A DNA stretch of 64,000 bases. It comes from Heterocephalus glaber (Eukaryota > Chordata > Mammalia > Rodentia > Bathyergidae). Made by a program: the position numbers and the translations under genes. A model generated the notes under the pieces. That model had not been told where the DNA came from. It was given only the letters and a program-made list of their open reading frames with translations, and did not search any database. How positions within the stretch are numbered: position 1 is the first letter of the stretch; each line of letters begins with the position of its first letter. Shown piece after piece: positions 1 through 10,959 of the stretch. The stretch spans positions 1,402,113 to 1,466,112 of the forward strand of contig NW_004624743.1 of the NCBI RefSeq assembly GCF_000247695.1, written 5' to 3'.

Positions 1-2
1 GC

Positions 3-163
3 CTGACCATGTGGTTCAGGAGCCTTTCATACTGGCTTATGGAAAGAGTTTGGAAAGATTTGGAGATGGCAGCCAAAAAAGTAGCCCTGGTATGCCTCAA
101 AAAGAATATTAATGACCCAGTTGTACCTGAAAGACAAGCCTTAGACTATTTAAAGTAAATAAA
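3..163 (+). other. Open frame followed at once by a poly(A) signal; unidentified, possible processed-pseudogene tail
   Basis: A frame is open from base 3 and reads about 51 codons to TAA at 156-158. AATAAA overlaps the end of that stop at 158-163. A stop codon merged with a poly(A) signal is the shape of a retrocopied mRNA tail with a very short 3' UTR. I do not recognise the peptide. It begins at the window edge and lies inside what should be the last FAM151B intron, so it is not a FAM151B exon that I can identify. A chance open frame in an old repeat is equally possible. Confidence 0.25.
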
Positions 164-223
164 AATAGTGTCAAATTTGTGTCTTTGCACTGGTGAGATT
201 AATAGAACCTCTTTCTTCTTTTT

Positions 224-299
224 TATGTGCTGGGGACTGAACCCAGGGCCTCATGCCTGCTAAGCTCATGCTGTACCACTGGGCTACACCCCTGGCCCC
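224..299 (-). repeat. ID-like tRNA-derived SINE
   Basis: Reverse-oriented tRNA-derived SINE. The B-box region (GGGGACTGAACCCAGGG) comes first and the A-box region (CCACTGGGCTACACCCC) last. It is diverged. Confidence 0.7.
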
Positions 300-339
300 A
301 GTAGGGCATGTTTTTTGCTATTGTTCTTAGTTTGTACTT

Positions 340-1000
340 AGTTGTACTTGATGGGAGAGTCTAGTTAGAGCTCAGAAGACCGGAATGCTGGTAGAAATAC
401 TGCTGGTAAATACCAGACTCAGGAGGTTTCTGTTGGGAAAGGCTGCATTGTCTGTTGGAAACTAGAACATGTGTGTTATACCTTGGCTGAAAGTTTGTCT
501 GCATTTTGGTCATGTCTAGAGATTTTGCTGGAGACTGAGATTAAGGGTGGTGGCCTAATGAATCTTGCAGAAGAAATTTCAAGGCAGTGTGCTGCTCGAT
601 TTTGGACTTGCTTTGGTCTCATTACCTTTTCCCTTCTTTGTACCTTTTGGAATGAAAATGTCTATGTTGTGCTATTGAATGTTGGAAGCATTTAACTTCC
701 TTTTCATTTGTACAGGGGCTTGCAGCTAAGCGCTTGCTTTAAATCTCAGAGGAGACTTTGGACTTCGACTTTTTAGCAATGCTGAAACTGTTAGGCCTTT
801 AGCAACTCTTAGAGATAGACTGAATGCCTTTTGCATAAATGGTTGCGCATGAGTCTCTGGAGGGCCAGCGGTGGAATGTTACAGCTGTGTCTCGATGTCC
901 CCCAAAGCCTCATGCAGTCATAGGTGAGGCCTTTTCGGAGGTGGCTGGCTGGGCCACTCCTGCTTTGGGCTGGTCATGCTGGCGTTCACTTTGTAATCAT
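340..1000 (+). repeat. Probable LTR-retrotransposon remnant (MaLR-like) in the last FAM151B intron
   Basis: The stretch has no coding or splice signature. Near 890-915 it contains the TGTCCCCCAAAGCCTCATG type of motif seen near the start of mammalian MaLR LTRs, preceded by sequence resembling MaLR internal DNA. The assignment is by eye. A repeat-library comparison would settle it. The rest of the intron up to 2100 shows nothing else I can name. Confidence 0.35.
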
Positions 1001-2101
1001 TTGTTAGGATCCTCCATTACGTTTTATGTATCGTGTGTGTCGTGTGTGTGCTTATGTATCATGTATGTTTTCCACAATAAAGGTAGGTTTGCCAAGGAAG
1101 CCCAAGAGTTGGCTTGAGCGAGAACAGTTTGAGATCCCCTTCGGCAGTTTCATTTTCCCATTTCGGCTTAGCCACACATGGCCCTGACAAGCTCTCCCCT
1201 TCACTGAGCCATGCTGTCTGTGTCAGCCTAAGGCTGTCAGCAGGGTGCCGGGGAAACTAACAGGTCCCCTGTCAGCACAAGCACAGGGTTGAGAGCTCCT
1301 TTCCCTTCCTGCTGCGGCGCACAGCGCTCACCCGCCCATCACAGCGCTGCGCTGCCCTTTGTCGCGGTCGGAAGCAGTCACCTTCCTGAGGCTTCAGCCT
1401 CACAGCTGTCTCCTGTCACCCCAGTGCAGGAAACCCAGAGTCTGCCTGGATGGGGAAATGGGGAAATGGACATGAAACTTCCCCGGCTTGGCATTCCTGA
1501 GACACGGGGCAGCGGTGGGGTCGCTGGGAGGGCCGAGTGTGCGGTAAGAGTAAGCCTTCAGTGCTGGGCAGATTCACGCAGCGCAAGACTCGCGTGTGCT
1601 GTTGTTTAACTGCAGAAATGGATCTGAATTTATTCTGTGTGCTGTTCGTAGACATCTCCTGGAATCCTCGTACCTCACACAAAAGCTACCCCAAGGGACA
1701 GAGGGGCCACCGCAGGCCGTTGCGGGTGTCATGTTGGGAGGGTCACTGCCGCACACCCGTGATGGGCAGGCCCAAGCCCAGCCACCTTCGGTGGGGACAC
1801 CTCCCTGATGTGCAGGCTCCTCACTTCCTTTCCAAATCTGATCCATTTTGGGGACCCTCTGGGTTTCTAGCCCTGCTCCATTCACAGGGAACAGTTAGGC
1901 AGCGTGACAATAGCTCTGCGGATATTTTTGATGTTGATAAAGCAGTGAAATAGGAAACATAGTTACACCATCCCTAATGACTTTTTAATCCATGTACCTT
2001 TGGTTTAGAGGCAAATGAGAGTATTTTTAGGCCTTTTGAGATCGTGTGTTGTTTCTGATCTCTCACTCTTAACTGGATAGTTCTGTTTTATTTTATCACA
2101 G

Positions 2102-2261
2102 GTACAGCCTGACTATTTGGACTGGAAAGGATGATAACTATTCCACTGAAGATTTGCTTTACATTAGAGACCATTTTGATAAAAAGCAAGTTTTCTATGA
2201 CATTTTAGAACCACAAAACTGTGAATTTAAACAAGCCATTGGAATCACAGTTAATCTCTAA
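2102..2261 (+). CDS. FAM151B: FAM151B, terminal coding exon (partial gene)
   Basis: This is the last coding exon of FAM151B, a member of the FAM151/menorin family that adopts a phosphodiesterase-like TIM-barrel fold; its substrate is not established. The exon follows a pyrimidine-rich tract and a CACAG acceptor. It carries one base of a split codon and then 52 codons plus TAA at 2259-2261. The peptide starts YSLTIWTGKDDNY, continues through YIRDHFDKKQVFYD and ends in GITVNL. This matches my knowledge of the family's C-terminus, and there are no stops or frameshifts. Upstream exons lie before the window. The gene runs toward ANKRD34B, which is on the opposite strand, so the two converge. Identity rests on recognising the terminal peptide plus the synteny with ANKRD34B, DHFR and MSH3. 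Confidence 0.88.
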
Positions 2262-3100
2262 GGAGAGTCTTCTGAATTATTTCCTGCTTTGGTTTCATAT
2301 CCTTCTCTGCTTTGGCCTGAATTAATTGCCATATTGATTGTGATCCCTGGTTTATGCTCCCTTCATCCAATGAGAAAATGCTCATGCGTGCTTCTGTTGG
2401 ATACCGGCCCTCCTGAGACTGGGTGTACCTAGATGACCCAGGCCCAGGAAGAAGGGCTGGCAAGGCTGAGTCAGGACGACCAAGGAGCTGTCTCCTCAGT
2501 GGGGTTTGTGTCCTTTGTCCTGCCCAGAGTGGCCTGAACAAGGCTTCTCTGCTTTATTAGAATGGGATCTATCAGGAAATGCCCCAAGGTATGTAATTTG
2601 CTTTTGTTAATCCGCCACTTTTCTCCCAGGGAATAAATTGGTTTTGTGTAGAGAAGAGAGCTCAGTCTGAATTCAGACAGGCTTTCCTTACAGCCCCCCT
2701 CACCAGGGACTTGGGGATGTTTCCAGCCCCGTCGGCTCCTCCTCACTTATCCAGAAGGGGGTGGCTGTGAGGCCTGAGTCAGCTCCTTGAGGTGGTGACC
2801 TCTGTTCCGGGGCTGTCGCGCATCACGTGATGGGTCAGCTAACACAGGTCCTCCTCCTGTAGTGAGTGCGGACCTAAGGGGGAGACAGACAGCCGCTCCC
2901 AGGGTGACACGGGGAGCTGTGCTTCCCACTTGAAAATTCGTCTGGAGTGCAGTGTAGAGTGCTTTGCTAAATAACACCCAAAACCTTATTTTCTGTGGTT
3001 GTTTGCCAAAGGCCAAAGGGCAATTTTATTAAAAAAAGAAAAAAAAACTCTTAACAACTGCCATTAAAATAGCTTTAGAACTATAGTAAAAAATACTTGT
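2262..3100 (+). other. FAM151B: Probable FAM151B 3' UTR and flank
   Basis: Non-coding sequence after the FAM151B stop with no SINE in it. It includes the AATAAA at 2632-2637 and an A-rich run at about 3030-3047. I see no other gene here. Confidence 0.4.
2632..2637 (+). terminator. FAM151B: Candidate FAM151B poly(A) signal
   Basis: AATAAA lies 371 bases after the FAM151B stop codon and is the first such hexamer downstream. Two further copies occur at 3241-3246 and 3251-3256. Which one is used cannot be decided from sequence. Confidence 0.4.
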
Positions 3101-3104
3101 CAGT

Positions 3105-3186
3105 GGGCCGGGGATTTAGCTCAATGGTTCCACCGCCTGCCTTGCAAGTAAAAGGTCCCAAGTTTGATTCCCGGTACAAAAAAAAT
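3105..3186 (+). repeat. ID-like tRNA-derived SINE
   Basis: Full-length copy with an A-box-like TTTAGCTCAATGG, a B-box-like AGTTTGATTCC and a short A tail. Confidence 0.85.
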
Positions 3187-3362
3187 ACTTGTAAGTTTTT
3201 TATAGTGACCATACATTGCTTTCATAAAGTGACTTCAATTAATAAATGATAATAAATGAATTGCATTTTAATGAAATTTTAAATAAAATTTATCCAGAAT
3301 AAATTACTGCTTAATTAGTCTACGCTTGATGATATTTTAAATATTCATATTTTGTTTTGTTT

Positions 3363-3468
3363 TAAGACAGTGTTTCACTATGTAATTCAGGCTGGCCTCA
3401 AACTGTAGCGATCCTCCTGCCTCAGCTTCCTAAGTGTTGGGATTACAGGTGTGCACCACCGTGTCTAC
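3363..3468 (-). repeat. B1-like SINE (7SL-derived)
   Basis: Reverse-oriented B1 with CAGGCTGGCCTCAAACT, then GATCCTCCTGCCTCAGC and TTGGGATTACAGGTG, in the expected order. Confidence 0.85.
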
Positions 3469-3479
3469 AAGCTTATAAT

Positions 3480-4118
3480 CAGGAGACAAAAGCTCAAGTG
3501 TGCCCATAAAAAGATTTTAACAGGAATGTTCTTAGCAGCTATATTCTTACCTGAAAACTAGAAGCAACCAAATTTCCATCAAGAAGAAAATCGCTAAATA
3601 TGGCAGAATCATACAGTGAACTCACTACACAGCTCCGAGTGTTTGCATTACTGAGGCTGAGCATCGAGGTGAGTGTTAAAGGCACTGTGCAGAAGAGCCG
3701 GTCCGGAGTATCCGAACCATAAGGACCCAGTGGTGTGGGCTTAACAAGAGCCCAGACTGGTCCACGGCACGAGAAGTCAGTGAGAGGGACTAACGGCGGG
3801 GTGGGGATGCTCCTGCCCTGGCAGGGCTTGTGGGGCTCGTGGGACTGTTTCGGGGGATGAACATGCTCAGTCTTGTTCTCAGGCTGGTTATTTTGATGTG
3901 TGGGTAGGCAAAAGAAAATAATTGGGTTTACATTTTACTGTGTAAATTATACATATCAGTTTTCAGTAATCTTTTAAAGACCTTGATGCATAAAAATGCA
4001 GACATTGAAAAGCCTGCCTTTATTACTATGGAAAGAGCTAAAAATGTGTCATCGATCCCTGGTACCAAAAAAGAAAAAACAAAAGAAAGTGTCATTATAC
4101 ACTGTAAAAAAAACATTA
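3480..4118. other. Intergenic, no gene seen
   Basis: Spacer between FAM151B and ANKRD34B. It shows no convincing coding frame and no repeat I can name. Confidence 0.5.
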
Positions 4119-4120
4119 TA

Positions 4121-4258
4121 AGCCAGGTGTGGTGGCTTATGCCTATAATCCCAGCACTCAGGAAACTGAGGCAGGAGGATCACCATGAGTTCCAGGCCAG
4201 CCTGCACTACAAAGCAAGACCCTGTCTCAAAAAACCAAAAAGTAAATATATAAAATAA
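4121..4258 (+). repeat. B1-like SINE
   Basis: Forward B1 starting AGCCAGGTGTGGTGG, with ATAATCCCAGCACTC in the middle and an A-rich tail after CCTGTCTC. Confidence 0.9.
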
Positions 4259-4259
4259 A

Positions 4260-5640
4260 GCACCTTTCTCTCTCTGTCTCCTCCTTCTGTAAGAAAAAGA
4301 AGCATTATGGTATCCTGCTGTTGCTGTACAATTGCATGTGTTTGTATGTGCACACGGTGTAAGTACCTAAACTATGCTCAGGTATCACCTCCGGGGCTTG
4401 AGTCTGGACTCTTGGTGTTAGGATCCCATAGTCTCCAAATGCCTTCCCAAGCCTGGCAGCACAAGCCCAACCCTAGAAGAGATGTGAGTGTTCAAAAACT
4501 CAGAGCTTCTCAGAAACACGGTAGCCCTTGGTCCTGTGAGCAATGCAGTTGCTAAGTAGCCAGAGGCACATTTATTTATCCTCTGGGGAATTATGTAAAG
4601 TAGTTGGAACAGTTTGTCAGTTTCCTTGTTTGTTGGAGCTGGGGTCTTGGTTCTTTGGGGTTTTTTTCTCCCTATAGTTAGACAAGTTGAATGTAGTTAG
4701 ACAAGGCGAATACACGGAAGAACGGCCATGGCTCATGTGGCTCTTTAAGATGTGAGCCTCCCTGGCAGGAGGCTTCGGTCTGCTTAGAGTCAGACGCTAA
4801 TGAACCAATGCAAGAATAGTTGAGCATTGAAAAGAAAGATCAGAAGAGTGGGGCTGAAGACGTTTCCATAGAATGTGGGCGAGTAATGAATGCCTTGATC
4901 CCAGAGGACCTGGCAGTCAGGTCCTGGGGGAGCAGGGTCCGAGGGAGCTCTGGCTCCTTGTCGTGTGCCACACCAGTCACCCTGCCCTGCCATCGCTCCC
5001 CTCTTTGTACTCAGCACCCTTCGGTGCAGGCACCAGTTGCCCTGGAGTCTCCTGGGGTCCAGTGGGAACCTGCAGGGAAGGGAGCAGGCGCTGAGCAGGC
5101 ACGCCTTTTGGAAGTGGCTCTGCCAGCCAGGCAGACACCAGTGCCAAGCTGCACATTTGCCGGTGTGGGGAAGGGACTGCGATGAGGGGCCCGGTGGGTG
5201 GGCCCACTCTCCACCCCCAGGTGCGCCCTGTCTCCTGGCAGGCCAGACTGCAAGCCACGTCCACGGGAGAGTTTCCAGGGTCAGAATTCTGAGTGACCAC
5301 GCTGGCCGGGAAAAGCAGTCTGGAGCCTTGGGGTCGGGAACGCGAACGATGACGGCCAGGACTAGGGCAGCAGCCTGAGGGTGGAGGACTCCCTCCCGAG
5401 ACGGAGGAAAGGTTGGAGAGGAAGAGTGAGAGGGGGTCTGAGAGCAGCACGGCCAGAGGGAGGAGTTTAGGGTGTCAGCGCGGGAGGGAGGGAGGGAGGG
5501 AGTCTGTTCCTCAGAATCCGGGTCTTCCGAAGCAGTGGGAGGTGCTGTCCCTGAAGAACAGGTGCTGTGCCTGTAGACTCAAATACTAGTCTACTGAGAA
5601 GTGTGATTTCCTCTCCAACGAGGTCCTGTTTGTTTCGGAG
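4260..5640. other. Intergenic, no gene seen
   Basis: GC content rises toward 5.0-5.5 kb. Overlapping open frames on both strands look like a by-product of GC richness, with no recognisable domain or splice structure. A short (GGGA)n run lies near 5484-5501. Confidence 0.5.
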
Positions 5641-5642
5641 TA

Positions 5643-5760
5643 GGCCCAGGGGTGCACCTGTAGGCCCAGCTGCTAGGGAGGCTGAGTCTGGAGAATCTGT
5701 TAAGTTCAGGAGTTTGAAGCCAGCCTGGGCAACACGGTGAGACCATGTCTCAAAAAAATG
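5643..5760 (+). repeat. B1-like SINE
   Basis: Forward B1 with GGGAGGCTGAGTCTGGAG, CCAGCCTGGGCAACA and a short A tail. Diverged at its 5' end. Confidence 0.75.
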
Positions 5761-5769
5761 AAAGAAGGA

Positions 5770-7150
5770 AAATAGATTATCATTATTATTACTATTACCA
5801 TGTTGTTCCCATCTCATAGTCACTTCTTGTCGCCGAGACAAATGCTCAACACCCACGACTTAGAGGAGGGAGGTTTACTTTGGCTGGCAGTTACGGCCCA
5901 TGGTCCCCTGGCTCCAAGGCAGAGGCCGGGCTGGAAGGGTCTGGCGGAGGACAGCTGCTCAGCTCGCGGTGAGCAGGAAGCAGAGGGGGACCCGGGTCAC
6001 CGCCCAGGCCCACCTCGGACGCTAAGCCGGCCCAGGCCCCCCAGTGCAGCCTGTCTCCAGCCCTGCCTCTAAGCCCAAGGCTGTGAACAGCGCAGGAGAC
6101 AGTGACTGGAAGGACCGCTGCTCTCGCGTCGTGGGAGGGGCGGGGCGTCAGCCATCGGGGCAGAGGAGCAAGGCAAAGGGGATGAGGAGCTCCCCTGTGT
6201 CCCCGCAGGCAGGGAGGCCTGACTGGCCGCGCAGACTCAGAAGGGCTATGGGGAGGTTTCCAGCCGCCCTGGGCGGAGGAGCTCTCTCTCGCCTGTGGTC
6301 TGGGAGCCCGTGAGGGCTGGCGATCTGGAAGGCGTGCCCTTGGGCAAGGGCTCTGTCTCTGGGCACTGCTTCCCCTGGAAGAGGCCGTCCCTCGGGTCCC
6401 TAGGCCGCTGGATGGCAAAGCAGCCGAAAGTGCGAATGTTTTAAAACACGGTGAACGTTTTTCTCTCCACACTGACAAGCTCATCTCTCGTTTAAGCAAA
6501 CTACACGGGACTCAAAGTGAGTGTTTAACTAGAATGTAGGTTTAGGGTTTGAAGTTTTCAAAGGCTGTGGTCGTAGATGCCCAGTGGGTGTGTCCCCAGC
6601 AAAGATCATGCTGCGCAGGTGCTGGCCACTTCTCTGGGCATCGCTGGGGCAGTGATGCCAACCCACGACTCATAACCGGGCTGCCTGTGTCCGCCCTAAG
6701 GAAGTCGTGCCAGGAGTCAGTGTGAGCTGTATTCTTGGAGGGCCTCGTCCTGGGTGACTGAATATGGCACCAGACCTTCAGGTTAGAGTTAAACCCTGCT
6801 CTCCATGAAGTTAAGGTACAACTTATGATATATTCTGCACACAGGCACACATGCACACACATGCACACATGCACACACTCCTCTGGTTCCTGTTGTGCAC
6901 ACCTGTGTCTCCCACAGGCTCCCGACACTTGATCACCTCAGGACGTGTACACCCTACTGCAGCTGTCTGAGCCTAAAACGTCCTTAGCATCTCCAGCAGG
7001 TTCAATGCTTCCCAAGCTTTAACCTCACTAAATTTTATTTTCCACATTGGGGTGAAGACAGTTTTCTATTTTTTCAAAGAAATGTGTGGCACAATTTTTC
7101 TCAAAATAATGTTGAACTATTATGTGTTTGGGAGGTAAATAAAAACCAGC
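5770..7150. other. Intergenic, GC-rich then AT-rich; no gene seen
   Basis: 5.8-6.4 kb is GC-rich with shadow frames only. A short CA/CACATG repeat lies at about 6836-6880. I see no exon here that I can support. Confidence 0.5.
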
Positions 7151-7175
7151 AGTGGTCAACATGATGTTTTAAACC

Positions 7176-7181
7176 TTTATT
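7176..7181 (-). terminator. ANKRD34B: Candidate ANKRD34B poly(A) signal
   Basis: TTTATT on the plus strand reads AATAAA on the minus strand. It lies about 1.66 kb after the ANKRD34B stop, at the edge of the AT-rich repeat-poor block. Confidence 0.55.
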
Positions 7182-8443
7182 GATACCATTTTGTTTATGA
7201 ACTAAAGCTATTTACATGTCCTTCCAAACCTCATCCTTAAAACCTGAAGGCCAGCACTTTTCTTGGTAAAAGCATTTAGCTCTTACAAATTTTTAAGTTC
7301 TAGATAAAAAAATTCTAGTGTAATTAATATTATTTGCTTCAAAACATAAAGTGGAAAACTCCAAATACTTTAAAAAATGAAACCCACAAGTAACTAATTA
7401 CTCTGTACACAGCAAGTTGCTTATATCAAATCACCAAGAAAAGCATCATGCCAAGAATTAGGATTTCTCCTACTTAGAGAAAGCAAAGAAATAAATCTGT
7501 ATTCGACAATCATCAGATTGGTACGCTCAGCTTTTGTGTAGTTTGATTTATTCTTTAAGAACTGATAGATTGAAATGAGGATTATTGGCGTAAACATCAT
7601 ACTTTGAAGTCATATAGCTAACAGTCACTTTTCAGTATTTTATAATAGAAGTTGTTAGGAGTTATTTATAAGTCCTAAAATACTAGATGACTGGAATGTC
7701 ACATGTAGGATGTTATCTTTATTTATCCTTATTATGTGAATTCTAATAACTACATATTGGAAATGATATTGTGTGACCAAATATTTACTACATTTTGTGA
7801 TTTTCTATTGGCTTTAGTAATTTTTGCTAACCTAAACTAATAATCAGTTTTGTTTTTTAATGAAGCAAGCATTTAGTTTCTATTTGTGACAAATCCCAAA
7901 CTTTTTTGGTTAGGGTGCTTCTTTTCTTTCTTTTTTTTGTTTCTTTTTGGAAGCCAAGAATAATTTAAGTGAAGAGGAATGGTTTTTAACATTTTTAACT
8001 TTTGTGTTATCTTGTTACCGGAAACTTATAATAAGCTTCCAGATAGAATAATAGGGATTAAAAGATACAGAGGAGGAAAAATTCCAAAAGATAACAATAT
8101 AGGTAGGTGTGTTTAAAACACAAAGAAAACAACGAACTCAGCATGGATTATAGCAGCTTGTATTAACTAACATCATGTAGCTGACTATTCTATCTATACT
8201 TTTTGATCTTTTAAAATTTTAGATTTTACCTGCCTGCAGTTAATTTTTGTAAATAATTTGGTCATTCTTTGCAGCCTAGGCTCATTGATGCTACAGGATT
8301 TATACCTCTTAGTGTTTTATGCCTTTGGCATCATGGAAAGTTACAATCTTATTTGTTGACTTGACATGTTTAAAAATTGACTTGAAAACATTGTTTTCTA
8401 ATAACATATTAAGCCAATCTGACATTTTAAAAACTTATCTCCA

Positions 8444-8541
8444 GGTCCCGGGATTTAGCTCAGTGGTTTCGGCGCCTGCTGCGCAAGCGCAAGGACCCGA
8501 GTTCAATCCCCGGTACCAAAAAAAAAAAACAAAAAAAAACC
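8444..8541 (+). repeat. ID-like SINE inside the ANKRD34B 3' UTR
   Basis: Little-diverged copy with GGATTTAGCTCAGTGG and GAGTTCAATCCCCGG boxes and an A-rich tail. It lies antisense to the ANKRD34B transcript, so the mRNA would carry a U-rich tract. Confidence 0.88.
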
Positions 8542-8840
8542 ATCTCCAACATAGTTGGCCTTTCTTTGCTGATTTTTGTTTAAATGGAAAACTTGGACCA
8601 CATGAAGGTTGATAACATTGGAACTTTCCCAAAAGTAGCTTTCATTTGGTTTGAGAGAAGTCTCCTAGCTATATATTATTTGTATGTTCACAGTGCCTAA
8701 AACCAAACACATTCTAGTCTGGTCTGCCTGATAGTGGTGGACTATCACACTAATCGTGTGACCTGAAGGACTGGCATTTAAGATTCTTTCCCCAGATGCC
8801 TATCTCTCTGTTGCAGACATTTAAGTGTCTTGCAGCCCTC

Positions 8841-10301
8841 TCAAAAGTTTACTAATTGCTTAATTTGCTCAGTTTGCAATGACTGTCTCCTTAGCAGCAT
8901 TTTCTTACTTTTGAATTCTTTAGGGAAAACGGGAACCGTTGGCACAAGCACTCTTTGACCGCAGGACAGGAGGCTGCAAAGCCTGTTGCTGACAAAGTTC
9001 ACGTCGGGAACGGGAGGGTGGGCACTCACATTAAGGGGCGGCAGGAACCCGGGCCGGGTCTGGGCCACGCTGTGGTCTAAAGCGAAGGCCCCAGACCCTC
9101 GCCTCTCCAGGACTGCCTGGCCCCGCCTGCCCAGCGCCGGCGGGACACTCTCCAGCGCATCCCTGGACCCAGACGGCAGTGAGGGCGAGGGGGACAGGAC
9201 CTTCTTCTTTCCTGGAAGAGCTCTGCCGTTCTCCGAGGCCGAGGCCGCAGGGCCGGGCCGGGCCGCAAGCTGGGAGTCGGAGCTGTAGTGGTTCGCCCCC
9301 GAGCTCCGCCTCTGCACAATGCTGCTCAGAGTGGACGCGCAGGCCGCCTGGCTGGGGTCTGCGTCTTGGGCCCACTGGTCTTCGGGGCTCGGTGGGTGGC
9401 CCTCGTCGCAGGGCAGCTTCCTGGGCTCGGCCGGCTCCCAGGGGCGGAGCAGCAGGGCGGCGTCCTTCACGTCCTTCATGCTCTGGTGCCTGGTGCCCAG
9501 GCGCTTGGGGAGGCCGGGCGTGCGGCTGGGGGGCTCCTCCTCGGCGGCCGCGTCCAGCAGCTCCTCCTGCAGCGAGGCCACCCTGTGCTGGTGCTTCAGG
9601 CCCGGTGCGCTCCTGCCCCGGGCCGCGGCCGGGGGTGGCTTCGGCTTCCCCACAGGCGAACCTGGGTCCCAGGAGCCCTCGGCGCCGCTGGGGGGCTCCG
9701 GGGCTCCGGCGCCAAAGAGTGCCCGTTGGGCTTCCGGAGCCTGCGCCGGCCCGACGTCCACCTCGGAGGGGGAGGCACAGGCGCGCCCGGGCGGCGAGCT
9801 CAGGTACTGCCTGGTCGTGTGCCGCCCCGACGGCGACGTGGCGGTGGTGATGATGATGACCTCCTTGCCGCGGGCCCGGCAGGCGCTCAGCAGCACCTGC
9901 AGCATGTCCCCGTCGTCGGCGTGGATGGCGTGCACCAGCGCTGAGCAGCCCGCGCGGTCCTGCAGGCCCAGGTCAGCACCGCCGTCCAGCAGCAGCCGGG
10001 CCACGGTGGGCCCCGCGCGCGCCAGGCACGCGTGCATCAGCGCCGTCAGGCCCGCCTTGTCCTGGATGTTGGGGTCGGCCTGGTTCTCCAGCAGGTACCG
10101 CACCATGCGGGCCTTGCCGGCGCCCTGGCTGTCGGGGTGCCGGCTCCTGCAGGCCACCATCAGGGGCGTCTCCCCGCGCTCGTTGCTCTCGTTGATGTAG
10201 GCGCCGCCCTCCAGCAGCAGGCGGGTGAGGCGCAGCCGGCCCTGGTGCACGGCCTTGGTCAGGGAGTTGCCCTCGCCCGCCACCTCGGCGCCTTCGTCCA
10301 T
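8841..10301 (-). CDS. ANKRD34B: ANKRD34B, ankyrin repeat domain protein (complete coding exon)
   Basis: A single uninterrupted coding exon of 486 codons. Ankyrin-type repeats occupy about residues 12-135, with TPLMVACRSRH, TALMHACLARAG and SALVHAIHADD helix starts and DGGADLGLQD-type loops. A conserved KEVIIITTATSPSGRHTT segment follows at about 145-165. Then comes a long low-complexity Pro/Ala/Ser/Gly region and a conserved tail ending QTEQIKQLVNF. The family member I know in human is slightly longer, about 514 residues. The start is the first ATG, followed by MDEG. On the minus strand a CAG acceptor lies at about 10320 with 18 untranslated bases before the ATG, so the transcript probably splices from a remote upstream exon. 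The protein is thought to act in neurons, but its molecular role is not established. The coding DNA is unusually GC- and Arg-rich compared with its AT-rich 3' UTR. Confidence 0.95.
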   Translation of the reverse strand: MDEGAEVAGEGNSLTKAVHQGRLRLTRLLLEGGAYINESNERGETPLMVACRSRHPDSQGAGKARMVRYLLENQADPNIQDKAGLTALMHACLARAGPTVARLLLDGGADLGLQDRAGCSALVHAIHADDGDMLQVLLSACRARGKEVIIITTATSPSGRHTTRQYLSSPPGRACASPSEVDVGPAQAPEAQRALFGAGAPEPPSGAEGSWDPGSPVGKPKPPPAAARGRSAPGLKHQHRVASLQEELLDAAAEEEPPSRTPGLPKRLGTRHQSMKDVKDAALLLRPWEPAEPRKLPCDEGHPPSPEDQWAQDADPSQAACASTLSSIVQRRSSGANHYSSDSQLAARPGPAASASENGRALPGKKKVLSPSPSLPSGSRDALESVPPALGRRGQAVLERRGSGAFALDHSVAQTRPGFLPPLNVSAHPPVPDVNFVSNRLCSLLSCGQRVLVPTVPVFPKEFKSKKMLLRRQSLQTEQIKQLVNF

Positions 10302-10318
10302 CGCGGGCCTGGACTCGA

Positions 10319-10321
10319 CCT
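10319..10321 (-). other. ANKRD34B: Candidate 3' splice site before the ANKRD34B coding exon
   Basis: On the minus strand a pyrimidine-rich run ends in CCCAG, with the exon starting at 10319 and the ATG 18 bases later. It fits an intron leading back to a distant promoter near 20 kb. Confidence 0.5.
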
Positions 10322-10559
10322 GGGCCGGGAGGAGGTCACGGGGCAGCGGTCAGCGGCACTGCCCGGAGCTCACCCGACGACGCTCGCAGTTCTGAGTCGG
10401 AAACGGAGGGCACGGACTCATACCGCGGAGCAAGACTGTGGGCTGCAGCATAATAGGAACCTTAGATTAATAATGACCTTCAGGGAATCGCAACCTCAGA
10501 CGCACTTTCAAAATCTTCCTTTTTATGTCTTTTTAAATTTTTTAAATTTTATTTACTTT

Positions 10560-10745
10560 TGGAGACAGGGTCTCCTTATGCAGTCCAAGCTGGCCTTGAC
10601 CTTACGGTGCACTTGATTTTAGCCAAAAGGCCCAGAAGTGATTTGAACTCAGTATGATGCCCAGGCTGGCCTCAAATTTGTGGCAATCCTCCTGCCTCGG
10701 CCTCCCAAGTGCCAGGAGTACAGGCATGTGGCATCATGCCTGGCT
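10560..10745 (-). repeat. B1-like SINE with an internal insertion or duplication
   Basis: Reverse B1 in which two GGCTGGCCT-type segments are separated by about 60 bases, followed by ATCCTCCTGCCTCGGCC and the TACAGGCATG end. Confidence 0.75.
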
Positions 10746-10874
10746 TTACTTTTTATTTTTTAGTAGCACGTGTTGCAATATACAATGATTACGTTCCTCA
10801 TGGGGAGTTGGTACATGGACATAAGACATCTCACTTCAGTTCACGTCCCCTTCCTCCCCTCAAAATCTTCATTT

Positions 10875-10957
10875 TTGTTTTTGGTACCGAGGATCGAACT
10901 CGCGTCCTTGCACTTGGGCAGCAGGCGGCGAAACCACTGAGCTAAATCCCCCGCCCT
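10875..10957 (-). repeat. ID-like SINE with target-site duplication
   Basis: Reverse copy with GGTACCGAGGATCGAACTC and CACTGAGCTAAATCCCC. CCTCAAAAT occurs on both sides as a probable target-site duplication. Confidence 0.88.
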
Positions 10958-10959
10958 CA

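Larger units (their letters stand above)
7160..8840 (-). other. ANKRD34B: Probable ANKRD34B 3' UTR
   Basis: AT-rich, almost repeat-free sequence directly downstream of the ANKRD34B stop codon on the minus strand. It ends at a minus-strand AATAAA at 7176-7181. Length and composition fit a long neuronal-type 3' UTR, interrupted only by an ID-like SINE at 8444-8541. The extent is inferred from the poly(A) signal and the lack of other repeats. Confidence 0.6.

Noticed and set aside
5891..6499. 202-codon minus-strand frame
   Set aside because: GC-rich shadow with Pro/Arg/Ser bias, no domain and competing plus-strand frames.
9179..10200. Long plus-strand open frames opposite ANKRD34B
   Set aside because: They are antisense shadows of a GC-rich coding exon with few stop codons. 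The minus-strand frame has ankyrin repeats and a conserved C-terminus.
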